Numbered from the stretch's first letter, positions 17,375-26,938 are shown. The stretch is DNA of 64,000 bases from Hyphomicrobium_A sp963759735 (GCA_963759735.1 CAVXAF010000012.1:310001-374000), one strand, 5' to 3'. Numbers and translations are program-made. The notes: generated from the letters alone by a model not told the origin.

Positions 17375-17421
17375 TATGAAGGTGCGCATATACTCGCGGC
17401 ATCAGGCCGAGGAGAAACCCC

Positions 17422-17967
17422 ATGGGCACTTTGACGAAAGACGCCGCCTCTAAAGCAGCCGAACGCCGCAAGGCGCCGCTGCAGACACCGAGCATCTACG
17501 ACACCAATGCCATCCGAGATCTGTCGGGAGCACTGAACGCTCTGCTCGCCGACACCTTCGCGATCTACCTCAAGACCAAGAATTTCCACTGGCACATGAG
17601 CGGGCCGCATTTTCGCGATTACCACTTGCTGCTCGACGAGCAGGGCGATCAGATTTTTGCGATGACCGACCCGCTGGCCGAGCGCGTTCGCAAGATCGGC
17701 GGCATCACCTTGCATTCGATCGGTGAGATTGCCCGTCTGCAACGCGTCGAGGATAACGACGCGGCATACGTGACGCCGCAGGACATGCTGGCGGAGCTGC
17801 GCGACGACAACAAGGACTTCATCGGCCGGATGAAGGAAGCGCACGACCTGTGCGATGAACTCGGCGACGTCGCGACCGCCAGCCTTATCGAGAACTGGAT
17901 GGACGAGACCGAACGGCGCGTGTGGTTCCTGTTCGAGGCAACGCGCGACCGTAACGTATCGCCCTGA
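17422..17967 (+). CDS. dps: Dps-family DNA-binding ferritin
   Basis: A 181-residue mini-ferritin that oxidises and stores iron with peroxide and can protect DNA in starvation or oxidative stress. The ferroxidase ligands are visible in KTKNFHWHMSGPHF and in LLLDEQGDQIF; the four-helix bundle spans about residues 25-175. A Lys/Arg-rich N-terminal tail (about 1-22) may bind DNA. The start has GAGGAG upstream. A palindrome and repeat in the promoter region suggest regulation. Confidence 0.92.
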   Translation: MGTLTKDAASKAAERRKAPLQTPSIYDTNAIRDLSGALNALLADTFAIYLKTKNFHWHMSGPHFRDYHLLLDEQGDQIFAMTDPLAERVRKIGGITLHSIGEIARLQRVEDNDAAYVTPQDMLAELRDDNKDFIGRMKEAHDLCDELGDVATASLIENWMDETERRVWFLFEATRDRNVSP

Positions 17968-18053
17968 GCATCGACCGTCTGAACTCCTGGCGCGGCGGCA
18001 GAGATGCCGCCGCAGCGTCCCGCGCACCTTCCGCGCCGATCGAAGGAGATCCT

Positions 18054-19122
18054 ATGTCCATATCACAGGCCGACGACGTGGCCGACAACGTGACCGGCAA
18101 GACGGCGCTCCCAAAGCGTCGCTTGGGGCGCACCGACATGCTCATCACTCCGGTTGGCCTTGGAGCCTGGGCCATCGGCGGCGGCGATTGGGCGGTCGGA
18201 TGGGGCAGCCAGGACGACAAGCAGTCGATCGCCGCCATCCGCCATGCAGTTGAGCGCGGCGTCAACTGGATCGACACGGCGGCAATCTACGGACTGGGGC
18301 ACTCCGAGGAGATCGTGCGCGCGGCACTGGCCGACATGCCGGCAGCCGAGCGGCCGCTCGTGTTCACCAAGTGCGGGCTGCGCTGGGACGAAGCCGATCG
18401 CATGGCGCCGCCGCAGAACGTCGGCGATCCGGCCAGCATCCGCTTTGAACTGGAAGCTTCGCTGAAGCGGCTCGGAGTTGAACGCATCGACCTGTACCAG
18501 ATGCATTGGCCAGCCAAGGACGGCACGCCCATCGAAGACTATTGGGGCGCCATGCTCGACCTCAAAGCCGAGGGCAAGGTGCGCGCCGTCGGCCTTTCCA
18601 ATCACAACGTCGCGCAGCTCGATGCGGCCGAGAAAATCGGCCACGTCGATACCTTGCAGCCGCCGTTCTCCGCCATCCGTCGTGAATTCGCCGCCAATGA
18701 GCTGCCGTGGTGCGTGCGCCACGAGACCGGCGTCATCGTTTACAGCCCGATGCAGGCAGGACTGCTCAGCGGCGCATTCACCGCCGAGCGCGCCAAGTCA
18801 TTGGCCGCCGACGACTGGCGCTCGCGCAACGCCGAGTTCACCGGCGAGCAATCTGAAGCACAACCTGCAGCTGGCTGACACTTTCCGAGCCGTCGGCGAG
18901 CGACACGACACGACGGCCGGCGCCGCCGCCATCGCCTGGACGCTGGCTTGGCCCGGGGTCAGCGGCGCTATCGTCGGCGCCCGCGCGCCTGAGCAGGTGG
19001 ATGGCTGGATCGATGCCGCGACACTGCACTTGCGGCAGGCGGATATCGACGAGATCGCCGCGACCATCGCGCGCACCGGGGCTGGGTCCGGTCCCCTGCG
19101 GCCGACGGAGATGACGCGCTAG
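18054..19122 (+). pseudogene. Aldo/keto reductase, frameshifted
   Basis: The first frame (18054 to about 18848) encodes the N-terminal three quarters of an aldo/keto reductase: RLGRTDMLITPVGLGAWAIGG, DTAAIYGLGHSEEIV with the catalytic Tyr, the Lys in VFTKCGLRW and QMHWP. The reading then passes into the +1 frame from about 18850 (NLKHNLQLADTFRAVGE, AIAWTLAWPGVSGAIVGAR) and ends at 19122. Dropping one C at about 18849 restores a continuous 355-residue protein of normal family length. No other damage is seen, so an assembly error is as likely as a real mutation. Substrate unknown. Confidence 0.8.
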
Positions 19123-19169
19123 CCTCCCCGCGCTTGAATGCGGGGCTGCGGGCGATTAGGGATGCCCGC

Positions 19170-19796
19170 ATGTACGCCGTGAAGGAGCTTTTCTACACGT
19201 TGCAGGGCGAGGGTGCGAACGCTGGGCGCGCCGCCGTTTTCTGCCGCTTTGCGGGCTGCAATCTGTGGTCCGGGCGCGAAGCCGATCGCGCCAAGGCTGA
19301 CTGCCAATTCTGTGACACCGACTTTGTCGGCACCGACGGCGCTGGCGGTGGCAAGTTCGCGACGGCCGAGGCCTTGGCGCAGGCCTGCGTGACGGTCGCC
19401 GGCGATGGCGGCGCCACCTTCATCGTGCTTACCGGCGGCGAGCCTATGCTGCAGGTGGATGGACCACTCATCGACGCCCTGCACGCGCACGGATTTGAGA
19501 TCGCCATCGAGACCAACGGCACTCTGCCGGTGCCGGGCGCGATCGACTGGATTTGCGTCAGCCCAAAAGCCGGCGTTGACCTTCAACAGCGCTGCGGCGA
19601 CGAATTGAAGCTCGTCTATCCGCAGGCCGGCCTTCTTCCCGAGGCGGTGGCTGGCCTAGCTTTCACCCATCGCTACCTGCAGCCGATGGATGGCCCTGAC
19701 GCCGCAGCAAATACCGAGCGCGCCATCGCCTATTGCAAGGCGCATCCGGACTGGCGGCTATCTGTGCAGACCCACAAGATGCTCGGTATTCCTTAA
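19170..19796 (+). CDS. queE: 7-carboxy-7-deazaguanine synthase QueE (radical SAM)
   Basis: A 208-residue radical-SAM enzyme that ring-contracts 6-carboxytetrahydropterin to 7-carboxy-7-deazaguanine. It begins VKELFYTLQGEGANAGRAAVF. The cluster cysteines have the expanded CX14CX2C spacing typical of this clade, running from FAGCNLW to CQFCDTDF. LTGGEPMLQVD is the SAM-binding GGE segment. The ATG at 19170 matches the conserved start; the TTG twelve codons upstream does not. queD follows after 47 bases. Confidence 0.94.
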   Translation: MYAVKELFYTLQGEGANAGRAAVFCRFAGCNLWSGREADRAKADCQFCDTDFVGTDGAGGGKFATAEALAQACVTVAGDGGATFIVLTGGEPMLQVDGPLIDALHAHGFEIAIETNGTLPVPGAIDWICVSPKAGVDLQQRCGDELKLVYPQAGLLPEAVAGLAFTHRYLQPMDGPDAAANTERAIAYCKAHPDWRLSVQTHKMLGIP

Positions 19797-19843
19797 GACG
19801 GCCGGCCACTGGAACTGCATGAGAAAATCCCTTAGAGACCCCT

Positions 19844-20227
19844 ATGCGCATCTATAAAGAGTTCCTCTTCGAAGCAGCCCACTTCCTGCCGAGCGCCCCC
19901 CCCGGATCGGTGAACGCGCGGGTGCACGGTCATTCGTTTCGCGCCCGCGTGACCATCGATGGTCTGCCCGGCGCCGACACGGGCTACGTGTTCCACTTCG
20001 ATGAGCTGGCGCAGACGATGGCGGAGGCCCAAGACGCGCTCGACCATCGGCTGCTGAATGAGATCGAGGGGCTGGAAGCGCCCACACTGGAACGCATTGC
20101 CATCTGGCTGTGGAACCGCTTGCAGAACCGCATCCCTGGTCTGGCGCAGGTCGAGATCGCCCGCGACAGTTGCCGCGAGGGCGCCATCTACAGCGGCCCT
20201 GAGCCATCACGCCTCGCCGCGGAGTAA
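19844..20227 (+). CDS. queD: 6-carboxytetrahydropterin synthase-like protein QueD (no catalytic Cys)
   Basis: A 127-residue member of the PTPS/QueD fold. Zinc ligands are present: His13 in FEAAHFLP and His28/His30 in VHGHSF. DHRLLN and GLEAPTLERIA also match QueD. In E. coli QueD the catalytic Cys lies three residues before HGH-type ligands (CxxxHGH); here Asn24 occupies that place. It may be a natural variant with another nucleophile, or a divergent PTPS paralogue. Its position between queE and queF supports a QueD role. It starts at 19844, and the queF ATG follows its stop by three bases. Confidence 0.85.
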   Translation: MRIYKEFLFEAAHFLPSAPPGSVNARVHGHSFRARVTIDGLPGADTGYVFHFDELAQTMAEAQDALDHRLLNEIEGLEAPTLERIAIWLWNRLQNRIPGLAQVEIARDSCREGAIYSGPEPSRLAAE

Positions 20228-20230
20228 GTC

Positions 20231-20692
20231 ATGGGCCAGAAAGACACCACCGTCACCCTCCTCGGGCAGGCAACCAAGCTGCCGCAGAGTCCCGATGAGG
20301 CGACGCTCGAGCGTGTGCCGAACCCGCACCCCGATGCGCGCTATCTGGCGCGCTTCACCGCGCCCGAGTTCACCTGCCTGTGCCCGGTGACGGGCCAGCC
20401 GGACTTCGCGCACTTCGTTATCGACTATGTGCCGCGCGACTGGCTGGTCGAGTCAAAGTCGCTGAAGCTTTACCTTGGCTCCTTCCGCAACCACGGTGCC
20501 TTCCACGAGGACTGCACGTTGGCTATTGCCAAGCGCCTCGTGTCGTTGCTCGAGCCGCAGTTCCTGCGCATCGGGGGCTACTGGTTCCCGCGCGGCGGCA
20601 TGCCCATCGACGTGTTCTGGCAGACCGGGGCGCCGCTAGAGGGCGTGTGGATGCCCGACCAGGGTGTGCCGCCCTATCGTGGCCGCGGCTAA
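20231..20692 (+). CDS. queF: NADPH-dependent 7-cyano-7-deazaguanine reductase QueF
   Basis: A 153-residue unimodular QueF that reduces preQ0 to preQ1, the last small-molecule step before tRNA insertion. The catalytic Cys lies in FTCLCPVTGQPDFAH and the substrate Asp/Glu region in ESKSLKLYLGSFRNHGAFHED. Length fits the short bacterial QueF class. It closes the queE-queD-queF cluster, three bases after queD. Confidence 0.95.
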   Translation: MGQKDTTVTLLGQATKLPQSPDEATLERVPNPHPDARYLARFTAPEFTCLCPVTGQPDFAHFVIDYVPRDWLVESKSLKLYLGSFRNHGAFHEDCTLAIAKRLVSLLEPQFLRIGGYWFPRGGMPIDVFWQTGAPLEGVWMPDQGVPPYRGRG

Positions 20693-20712
20693 GGCGACGC
20701 TCTTTCAGCGGG

Positions 20713-21514
20713 TCAGTCGTCCTCGTGGCAGCCCTCGGCGGCGTTCCATACCTGCCCGCGCGGGCATCCCTTGTTGACGGCCTTGCGCTGTTCGCTCGAC
20801 ATCGGCGCGTTGGCGGGCGGCGCCTGATAGCCCCTGCACGCACTTGCCGCCCTGCGGTCGATAGCCGGGGCCGCAGTAGCTCGACGCGGCACTCTTGCGC
20901 ATGCACTTGCCGTCGATGCGCACCTGACCGCTCGAGCAACTCTTGGAGGCGCTGCCTGAACTCGACTTGGGTTTGGCGGTGTTGACCGTGCAGGTCTTGA
21001 AGATGTCGGCGCGCTCGGGCCCGGTCGCGCACAGGATGCCGCCCCACTGGTACCCGATCTTGCCGTTGCCGTAGGCGATCTTGAACCAGGGGTATTCGCC
21101 CTCCATGACCTCGGTGCGCCCCATCAGCGTGACCTGCTCACCTTCATCAAGGCTGGCGATCTTGCCGTAGTTCTGGCCCGGACCATCGCGCACGATGCCG
21201 CCCCACGAACCGGCCACCACCGGGAAGTCATCGGCCGGCGGCGGCGGCTGCACGGGCGCCGCCTGCTCGGTCACCTTCTTCAGATAGGCGCGCGCCAGGT
21301 CGGCGTGAAAGCCGGTCGAGTAATTGGCCAGGAAGGCATTCCAGGCATCTGCGGTGCCGAGTTCTTTAGCGGCAGCGAAGGCTTCCTTTTCCGCCGCGTC
21401 GCTCGCCTGCGCGTGGGCAGCGCCCTGACCGCCGGACAGGCTGAATTGAGGGGCAATAACGATGACGGCTGCAATGGCGATGGCCAAAGAACGCCCGATT
21501 GTGACTGTTCGCAA
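20713..21514 (-). pseudogene. Secreted SH3-domain protein with Cys-rich tail, frameshifted near its end
   Basis: Signal peptide (MRTVTIGRSLAIAIAAVIVIA from a TTG at 21514), an Ala-rich helical region (about 30-80), a bacterial SH3 domain (about 95-165, SWGGIVRDGPGQNYG) and a Cys-rich tail. The uninterrupted frame ends at 20705 with Arg-rich nonsense. Removing one base from the CCCC run at 20831-20834 gives a tail with CPRGQVWNAAEGCHEDD and a stop at 20713. The restored protein is 266 residues with regularly spaced cysteines. The role is probably in the envelope; the gene is divergent from the L,D-transpeptidase. Confidence 0.78.
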
Positions 21515-21705
21515 ATTTGGAACCCCCGCTCGTGCCCGTGCACGCTGGAACGCGACCGTGGCGCCATTGGCGGCATTGGGCAAGTCCGAACATAACGCGA
21601 CGGTCGGCGGCCCGTGGCACTGTTGCATCGCCTGAGGCTGCACGGGGCGCCCTACCCTGGCCAGATTGGCATGGCTCGGTTAGCCTCCCGCGCTCCGGAG
21701 GGGGA

Positions 21706-23280
21706 ATGATTCGCTCAACGATTCTAATGCTCGCCGCCGTTCTGGCGCTGCTTGGGGGTGACCGCGCAGTCGCCGCGCCAACCGACCTTGCCATGCCCGG
21801 CGCTACCGATCCGGCGATCACGCCGCCTATGGCCCCGCCGGTCGATGCCAACCCCGTGGCCAGCGCTGTGCGCTCCAAGTTGAACGGCTTGCCGAGCGAC
21901 GGGTCGGCGCAGGAGTTGAAAGAGCGCGCCGTTCTCGCCGACTTCTACGCCGCCCGTCGTGACGCGCCTATCTGGCTGAGCGAAGCCGGCCTTACCGACA
22001 AGGGCGCCGCGCTGGGCGCGGAGATCCTGAACGCCAACGACTGGGGGCTCGAGGCCAAGGATTTCGCGCTGCCGGTCATCCCGCCGCCCGCGCAACTCGA
22101 TACCGAGACCATCGGTAAGGCCGACGTCGAAATCTCGCTGGCGCTGCTCAAGTATGCGCGCTTCGCGCGCGGCGGGCGCATCACCGAGCCGTCGATCCTG
22201 CTGAACTCCAACCTCGACCGTAAGCCGCAGCTCCTCGATCCAGAGATCGTCATCAAGGGCGCCGCCGAGGCGACCGATCCGGCTGTCTTCGTGCGCGGAC
22301 TGCACCCCAAGCATCCGCAGTTCGAAAAACTGCGCCAGGCCTTCCTCGCCAACAAGGGCAAGCCGCTGGCGCGCAAGATCGCGGCCAACATGGAAGAATG
22401 GCGCTGGATGCCCGACGACCTCGGGCAGGTGCATGTCCTGGCCAACGTCCCCGAGTTCATGGTGTACCTCTACAAGGACGCCGCGCCGATTCTCGCGGAG
22501 CGCATCGTCGTCGGCGAGCTCGGCAAGCAGACGACGATCTTCACGCGCAACCTGAAGACCATCGTCTTCAAGCCGATGTGGCGGGTGCCCGATTCCATCA
22601 AGGCGCTCGAACTGCAGCCCAACCTGCGGCGCGGCGGCAGCATGTTCCGCCAGTACGATCTCGAACTCGAGACCAAGACGGGCGAGAAGCTGGACTACCG
22701 CTCAATCGACTGGAACCGCAGCAATCTGCTCGACTATGAGGTCGTGCAGCACAACGGCCCCAAGAACGTCATGGGCGTCGTCAAGTTCACCTTCCCCAGC
22801 CAGCACACGATCTTCATGCACGACACCATCGACAAATGGATGTTCGCGCAAGGCAGCCGCACACTGAGCCACGGCTGCCTGCGGCTCCGCAACCCGATGC
22901 GCATGGCCGAGGCGGTACTCGCCGAGGACAAGGGCTGGGACGCGGCGAGAGTGCAAACGATGATGCGCACCGGCGGCGACAATAACGAGGTGGTGCTGGA
23001 GAAGAAAATTCCCATGCACCTCGTCTATTTCACCGCCTGGGTCGATGACGCCGGCAAGCTGAAAACGTTCAGCGACATCTACGGGCACGAGAAGCGCATC
23101 AGTCTGGCGCTCGATGGCAAATGGGACCAGATCGACATCGGGCGCGATCACCTTGCACCCGTCGGGTCGGCGCAGCCGAGCGAGTTTACGCCAACCGCCT
23201 CGGTGCGCCAGCAGCGGCGCCAGAAGCAGCCCTCCAGTATCGTCGATATGGTTGGCAGCGCGCTGGGCAACGGGTTCTGA
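21706..23280 (+). CDS. L,D-transpeptidase of the YcbB (LdtD) type
   Basis: A 524-residue periplasmic enzyme that forms 3-3 cross-links in peptidoglycan or links it to proteins. It has a signal peptide (about 1-24), a scaffold region and a YkuD catalytic domain at about 270-460. The catalytic His is in HTIFMHDT and the Cys in SHGCLRLRNP. The ATG at 21706 has a strong GGAGGGGGA upstream. A spacer of about 190 bases separates it from the divergent SH3-protein gene; both act on the cell wall. Confidence 0.92.
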   Translation: MIRSTILMLAAVLALLGGDRAVAAPTDLAMPGATDPAITPPMAPPVDANPVASAVRSKLNGLPSDGSAQELKERAVLADFYAARRDAPIWLSEAGLTDKGAALGAEILNANDWGLEAKDFALPVIPPPAQLDTETIGKADVEISLALLKYARFARGGRITEPSILLNSNLDRKPQLLDPEIVIKGAAEATDPAVFVRGLHPKHPQFEKLRQAFLANKGKPLARKIAANMEEWRWMPDDLGQVHVLANVPEFMVYLYKDAAPILAERIVVGELGKQTTIFTRNLKTIVFKPMWRVPDSIKALELQPNLRRGGSMFRQYDLELETKTGEKLDYRSIDWNRSNLLDYEVVQHNGPKNVMGVVKFTFPSQHTIFMHDTIDKWMFAQGSRTLSHGCLRLRNPMRMAEAVLAEDKGWDAARVQTMMRTGGDNNEVVLEKKIPMHLVYFTAWVDDAGKLKTFSDIYGHEKRISLALDGKWDQIDIGRDHLAPVGSAQPSEFTPTASVRQQRRQKQPSSIVDMVGSALGNGF

Positions 23281-23298
23281 TGATGGCGGCAGCTGGGC

Positions 23299-23634
23299 AT
23301 GGCAACGGCCGCTGACCTGAGGCGCTTGGCGCTGGCGCTCGAGGGTACGAGCGAAACACCGCATTTCGACCGCGCCGCATTCAAGGTGAAGCGCATCTTC
23401 GCCACGCTCGCCGCCGACGGCCGTACCGCCAACCTCAAGCTCACCCCCGATGAGCAGGAATTCAAATGCATGCTGGCGCCGGACGTGTTCGCGCCGGTAC
23501 CTAACGCCTGGGGCAGGCAGGGCTGGACCACGCTGACATTAGCGACGGCCACGCGAGATGACGTGCGCGCGGCACTGCAGATGGCGTGGACGCACGCGCA
23601 AGCGACGAAGCCGGCGCGCAAGTCGGGCAGATGA
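23299..23634 (+). CDS. MmcQ/YjbR-family protein
   Basis: A 111-residue protein of the MmcQ/YjbR double-wing fold: LALALEGTSETPHFDRAAFKV at the start, then KLTPDEQEFKCML and WGRQGWTTLTL. The family is widespread, has a CyaY-like fold and is thought to bind nucleic acid or small ligands; no activity is established. It starts 18 bases after the L,D-transpeptidase stop. Confidence 0.88.
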   Translation: MATAADLRRLALALEGTSETPHFDRAAFKVKRIFATLAADGRTANLKLTPDEQEFKCMLAPDVFAPVPNAWGRQGWTTLTLATATRDDVRAALQMAWTHAQATKPARKSGR

Positions 23635-23645
23635 ACGGCAGCCCG

Positions 23646-24555
23646 CTACGCCGCCGGCGGGGTCCGCCGGCCGCGGATGGCGGCAAAGCGCGGCCACAGA
23701 ACGTTGAAGCACAATCCCGCCATGACGAGCGCGGCCGCGGCGAGCTTCCAGTCCTGCAACGGCTCGCCCAGCCACACCGCCGAGGCACCCATGCCGAACA
23801 CCGGCACGAGCAGCGACATCGGCGCGATGGTGGCGGCGGGATAGCGCGACAGCAGCCAGCCCCAGGCGGCGTAGCCGAACAGCGTGTTGGCGAGCGTCTG
23901 GAATGCCACGACAGCCCAGGTAGCAGCGTCGGCGTTCACCAGCCCAGTGCGTATGGCCGGCCAGCCTTCGAAGGCGAACGACAGCGCGTACAGCGGGGGC
24001 GCCGAGAACAAGGCTCGCCCACACGACATAGGCGAGCATGTTGACGTTGGGGCTCGAGCGCACGACCACGTTGCCGCCGGCCCAGCAGAGCGCGGCCAGC
24101 AGGACCAGCGTCAGTCCCAGCGGCGTCGTTGCATCGTCGGTGTGCGTCAAGATTACGGCGATGCCGCAGGCGGCGAGCAGCAACGCCGCCACCTGGAACG
24201 GCTGCACGCGCTCGCCCGTGAGATACGCGGCAAGGCCGATCGTGAAGAAGGCCTGCAGCTGGATGACAAGCGAAGCGAGGCCCGGCGTGATGTGCCCGCG
24301 CATGGCGAGGAATAAAAGCCCGAACTGTCCGGCGCCGATGAGGACACCATAGGCGGCGAGATTGCGCCAGGCGACCGGCGGGCGCTTGAGAAAGAACACC
24401 GCCGGCAGCACGGCGAATGTGAAGCGCAATGCTGCGAAGAGCAGCGGTGGCAGATCGTCGAGACCGAGCCGGATGACGACGAAGTTCGTGCCCCACACCG
24501 CCATGACGGCAAGCGCCAGCAGTCCGTCGCGCAGGGTCAGCGGGTTTGGCGGCAT
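23646..24555 (-). pseudogene. EamA/DMT-family transporter, frameshifted
   Basis: The first frame gives five to six membrane helices of an EamA exporter (LALAVMAVWGTNFVVIRLGL onward) up to AYVVWASL. The match then continues in a second frame from about 24008 (FSAPPLYALSFAFEGW, then the later helices and a C-terminus ending at 23646). Removing one base near 24009 restores a 302-residue, ten-helix protein of standard length. Without the fix, the tail to 23539 is Arg-rich and not membrane-like. Substrate unknown; EamA proteins often export amino acids or metabolites. Confidence 0.8.
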
Positions 24556-24810
24556 GTCGGTCGTGCTTGAAGTCGAGCGGCGACGCCGTTCTCAATCGTG
24601 GCTATGTGGGAGCGGTCGGTTTGACCCATATCTTGCACTCGGGGCGCCTAGCACCAAATGGCGCGGCTTTTCGTGGATCATTGATTCAGCGCGTCGCGAC
24701 TGGACCGCCAACAACGTCGACGGCTTCCTGCGCAGCCTCATCGCCGTGGCGGGTATCACGGCGCCCTGAAGCGCCACGATGTGCACCAGCTGGCGTGATC
24801 GGCTGAAAGG

Positions 24811-26835
24811 CTAGGCAGCGTCGGCGGTTTTCACTGCCCGCTTCATGTCCGGCGCCGCCGCTTCCTCGCTCAAGGCTGCGATGGCGTCGGTGAGCGGCAT
24901 GACTGTCTGATCGGGCGAGCCCATGCGGCGCATGGAGACTTTGCCCTCCTCCGCCTCGCGCTTGCCGACCACCAGCATCACCGGCACCTTGGCCAGCGAG
25001 TGCTCGCGCACCTTATAGTTGATCTTCTCGTTGCGCAGATCGAGGTCGACGCGCAGGCCGGCAGCGCGCAATTGCTCGGCCACCTGCAGGGCATAGGGAT
25101 CGGCGTCGGAGACGATCGTCGCCACCACGACTTGTAGCGGCGCCAGCCACAGCGGGAAATGCCCGGCGAAGTTTTCGATCAGGATGCCGGTGAAGCGCTC
25201 GAGCGAGCCGAACATGGCGCGGTGAATCATCACCGGCGTCTTCTTCTCGGAGTGCTCGTCGATGTAGAAGGCGCCGAGGCGGCCGGCCAAGTTGAAGTCG
25301 ACCTGCGTCGTGCCGCACTGCCATTCGCGGCCGATGGCGTCCTTGAGGACGTACTCAAGTTTGGGGCCGTAGAACGCGCCTTCGCCGGGCTGCAGCGCCG
25401 TCTTGACCTGGCCGTTCGACTGCCGCTTCACCTCATCCAGAACATCGGCGAGCGCCTTCTCGGCCTTGTCCCACAGCTCATCGGCGCCGACGCGCTTTTC
25501 TGGCCGCGTCGACAGCTTGATGAAGATGTCTTCGAAGCCGAAGTCCTTATAGATCGACAGCATCAGATCGTTGATCTTGAGGCATTCCTCCATGATCTGA
25601 TCTTCGGTGATGAAGATGTGCGCGTCGTCCTGCGTGAAGTGGCGCACGCGCAGCATGCCGTGCAGGGCGCCCGACGGTTCATAGCGGTGCACCTTGCCGA
25701 ACTCGGCGATTTTCAGCGGCAGGTCGCGATAGCTCTTGAGGCCGTGCTTGAAAATCTGCACGTGCCCGGGACAGTTCATCGGCTTGCAGCAGAACACACG
25801 CTCGTCCGGGAGTGTCGTCGTGAACATGTTCTCCCCGTAGTTCTCCCAGTGGCCGGAGAGCTCCCAGAAGTGCTTCTCCATCATGTCGGGAGAGTTGACC
25901 TCCTGGTAGCCGGCGGCATCGAGCCGGCGGCGCATGTAGGCGATGAGCGTCTGGAAGAGCGTCCAGCCTTTCGGGTGCCAGAAGACCGAGCCCGGCGCCT
26001 CCTCCTGGAAATGGAACAGGTCCATCTCGCGTCCCAGCTTGCGATGGTCGCGCTTTTCCGCTTCCTCGAGCCGGTGAAGGTAGGCCTTGAGTTCGTCTTC
26101 CGTCGCCCACGCCGTACCGTAGATCCGCTGCAGCATCGGTTTGTTGGGATCGCCGCGCCAATACGCGCCGGCGATCTTCTGCAGCTTGAATGCCTTGCCG
26201 ACTTGGCCCGTCGAGGCCATGTGCGGGCCGCGGCAGAGATCGAGCCACTCGCCCTGCTTGTAGATCTTGAGTTCCTGGTCCTCTGGAATCGCGTCGACCA
26301 GCTCGACCTTGAAGTTTTCCCCGCGCTCGCGGAAGAAATCCTTGGCCTGCTTGCGGCTCCAGAACTCCTTCGTGAACGGCGCGTTCTTCCCGATGATCTC
26401 GCCCATCTTCTTTTCGATGGCGGCGAGGTCGTCGGGGTGGAACGGCTCCTGTTTCGCGAAGTCGTAGTAGAAGCCGTTCTCGATCACCGGACCGATGGTC
26501 ACCTGCGTCTTCGGCCACAGTGCCTGCACCGCTTCGGCCATGACGTGCGCCGCATCGTGCCGGATCAGCTCCAGCGCTTCCGGATCGGTGCGCGAAATGA
26601 ACTTGATCACGGCATCCTGCGTGATCGGATCGGCGAGATCGGCGAGCTGGCCGTCAAGGCTCATGGCAACCGTGCGCTTGGCGAGCGACGGCGAGATGGC
26701 CTTGGCGACGCTGAAGCCGGACGTTCCTGCCTCGACCTTGCGCGTGGCGCCGTCGGGAAACGTCAACGTGATGTGCTTTGAATTTGGGGCGCCGGCGTCG
26801 TTGGACGCAGGGCTAACGGGGGCCGCATCGGCCAT
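24811..26835 (-). CDS. thrS: Threonyl-tRNA synthetase
   Basis: A 674-residue class II synthetase. In order: TGS-like domain (about 25-85, ITLTFPDGATRKVEAG), editing domain with HDAAHVMAEAVQALWP, catalytic core with RVRHFTQDDAHIF, MNCPGHVQIF and the zinc-binding residues, and a C-terminal anticodon-binding domain. Length fits the bacterial family. It stands alone with about 100 bases before the next gene. No T-box or other leader is evident. Confidence 0.97.
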   Translation of the reverse strand: MADAAPVSPASNDAGAPNSKHITLTFPDGATRKVEAGTSGFSVAKAISPSLAKRTVAMSLDGQLADLADPITQDAVIKFISRTDPEALELIRHDAAHVMAEAVQALWPKTQVTIGPVIENGFYYDFAKQEPFHPDDLAAIEKKMGEIIGKNAPFTKEFWSRKQAKDFFRERGENFKVELVDAIPEDQELKIYKQGEWLDLCRGPHMASTGQVGKAFKLQKIAGAYWRGDPNKPMLQRIYGTAWATEDELKAYLHRLEEAEKRDHRKLGREMDLFHFQEEAPGSVFWHPKGWTLFQTLIAYMRRRLDAAGYQEVNSPDMMEKHFWELSGHWENYGENMFTTTLPDERVFCCKPMNCPGHVQIFKHGLKSYRDLPLKIAEFGKVHRYEPSGALHGMLRVRHFTQDDAHIFITEDQIMEECLKINDLMLSIYKDFGFEDIFIKLSTRPEKRVGADELWDKAEKALADVLDEVKRQSNGQVKTALQPGEGAFYGPKLEYVLKDAIGREWQCGTTQVDFNLAGRLGAFYIDEHSEKKTPVMIHRAMFGSLERFTGILIENFAGHFPLWLAPLQVVVATIVSDADPYALQVAEQLRAAGLRVDLDLRNEKINYKVREHSLAKVPVMLVVGKREAEEGKVSMRRMGSPDQTVMPLTDAIAALSEEAAAPDMKRAVKTADAA

Positions 26836-26938
26836 GATCGCTCTCCTCTCAATCGCTGCCTACCAAGCAGGTAAGATGAGGCCGCTACATGCGGCGCCGG
26901 ACCGGCGAAGTCAAGTCGCGGGGTCTGCGGCGATCAAG

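Noticed and set aside
24650..24810. Plus-strand frame ending DWTANNVDGFLRSLIAVAG, possibly the tail of an alpha/beta hydrolase gene
   Set aside because: Only about 25-50 plausible residues, no start, no signature and no match I can name. It may be chance coding potential in GC-rich DNA.
25159..26781. 540-codon open frame antisense to thrS
   Set aside because: It mirrors the codon bias of thrS in the opposite strand, has no domain signature and no ribosome binding site. Such shadows are common at high GC.
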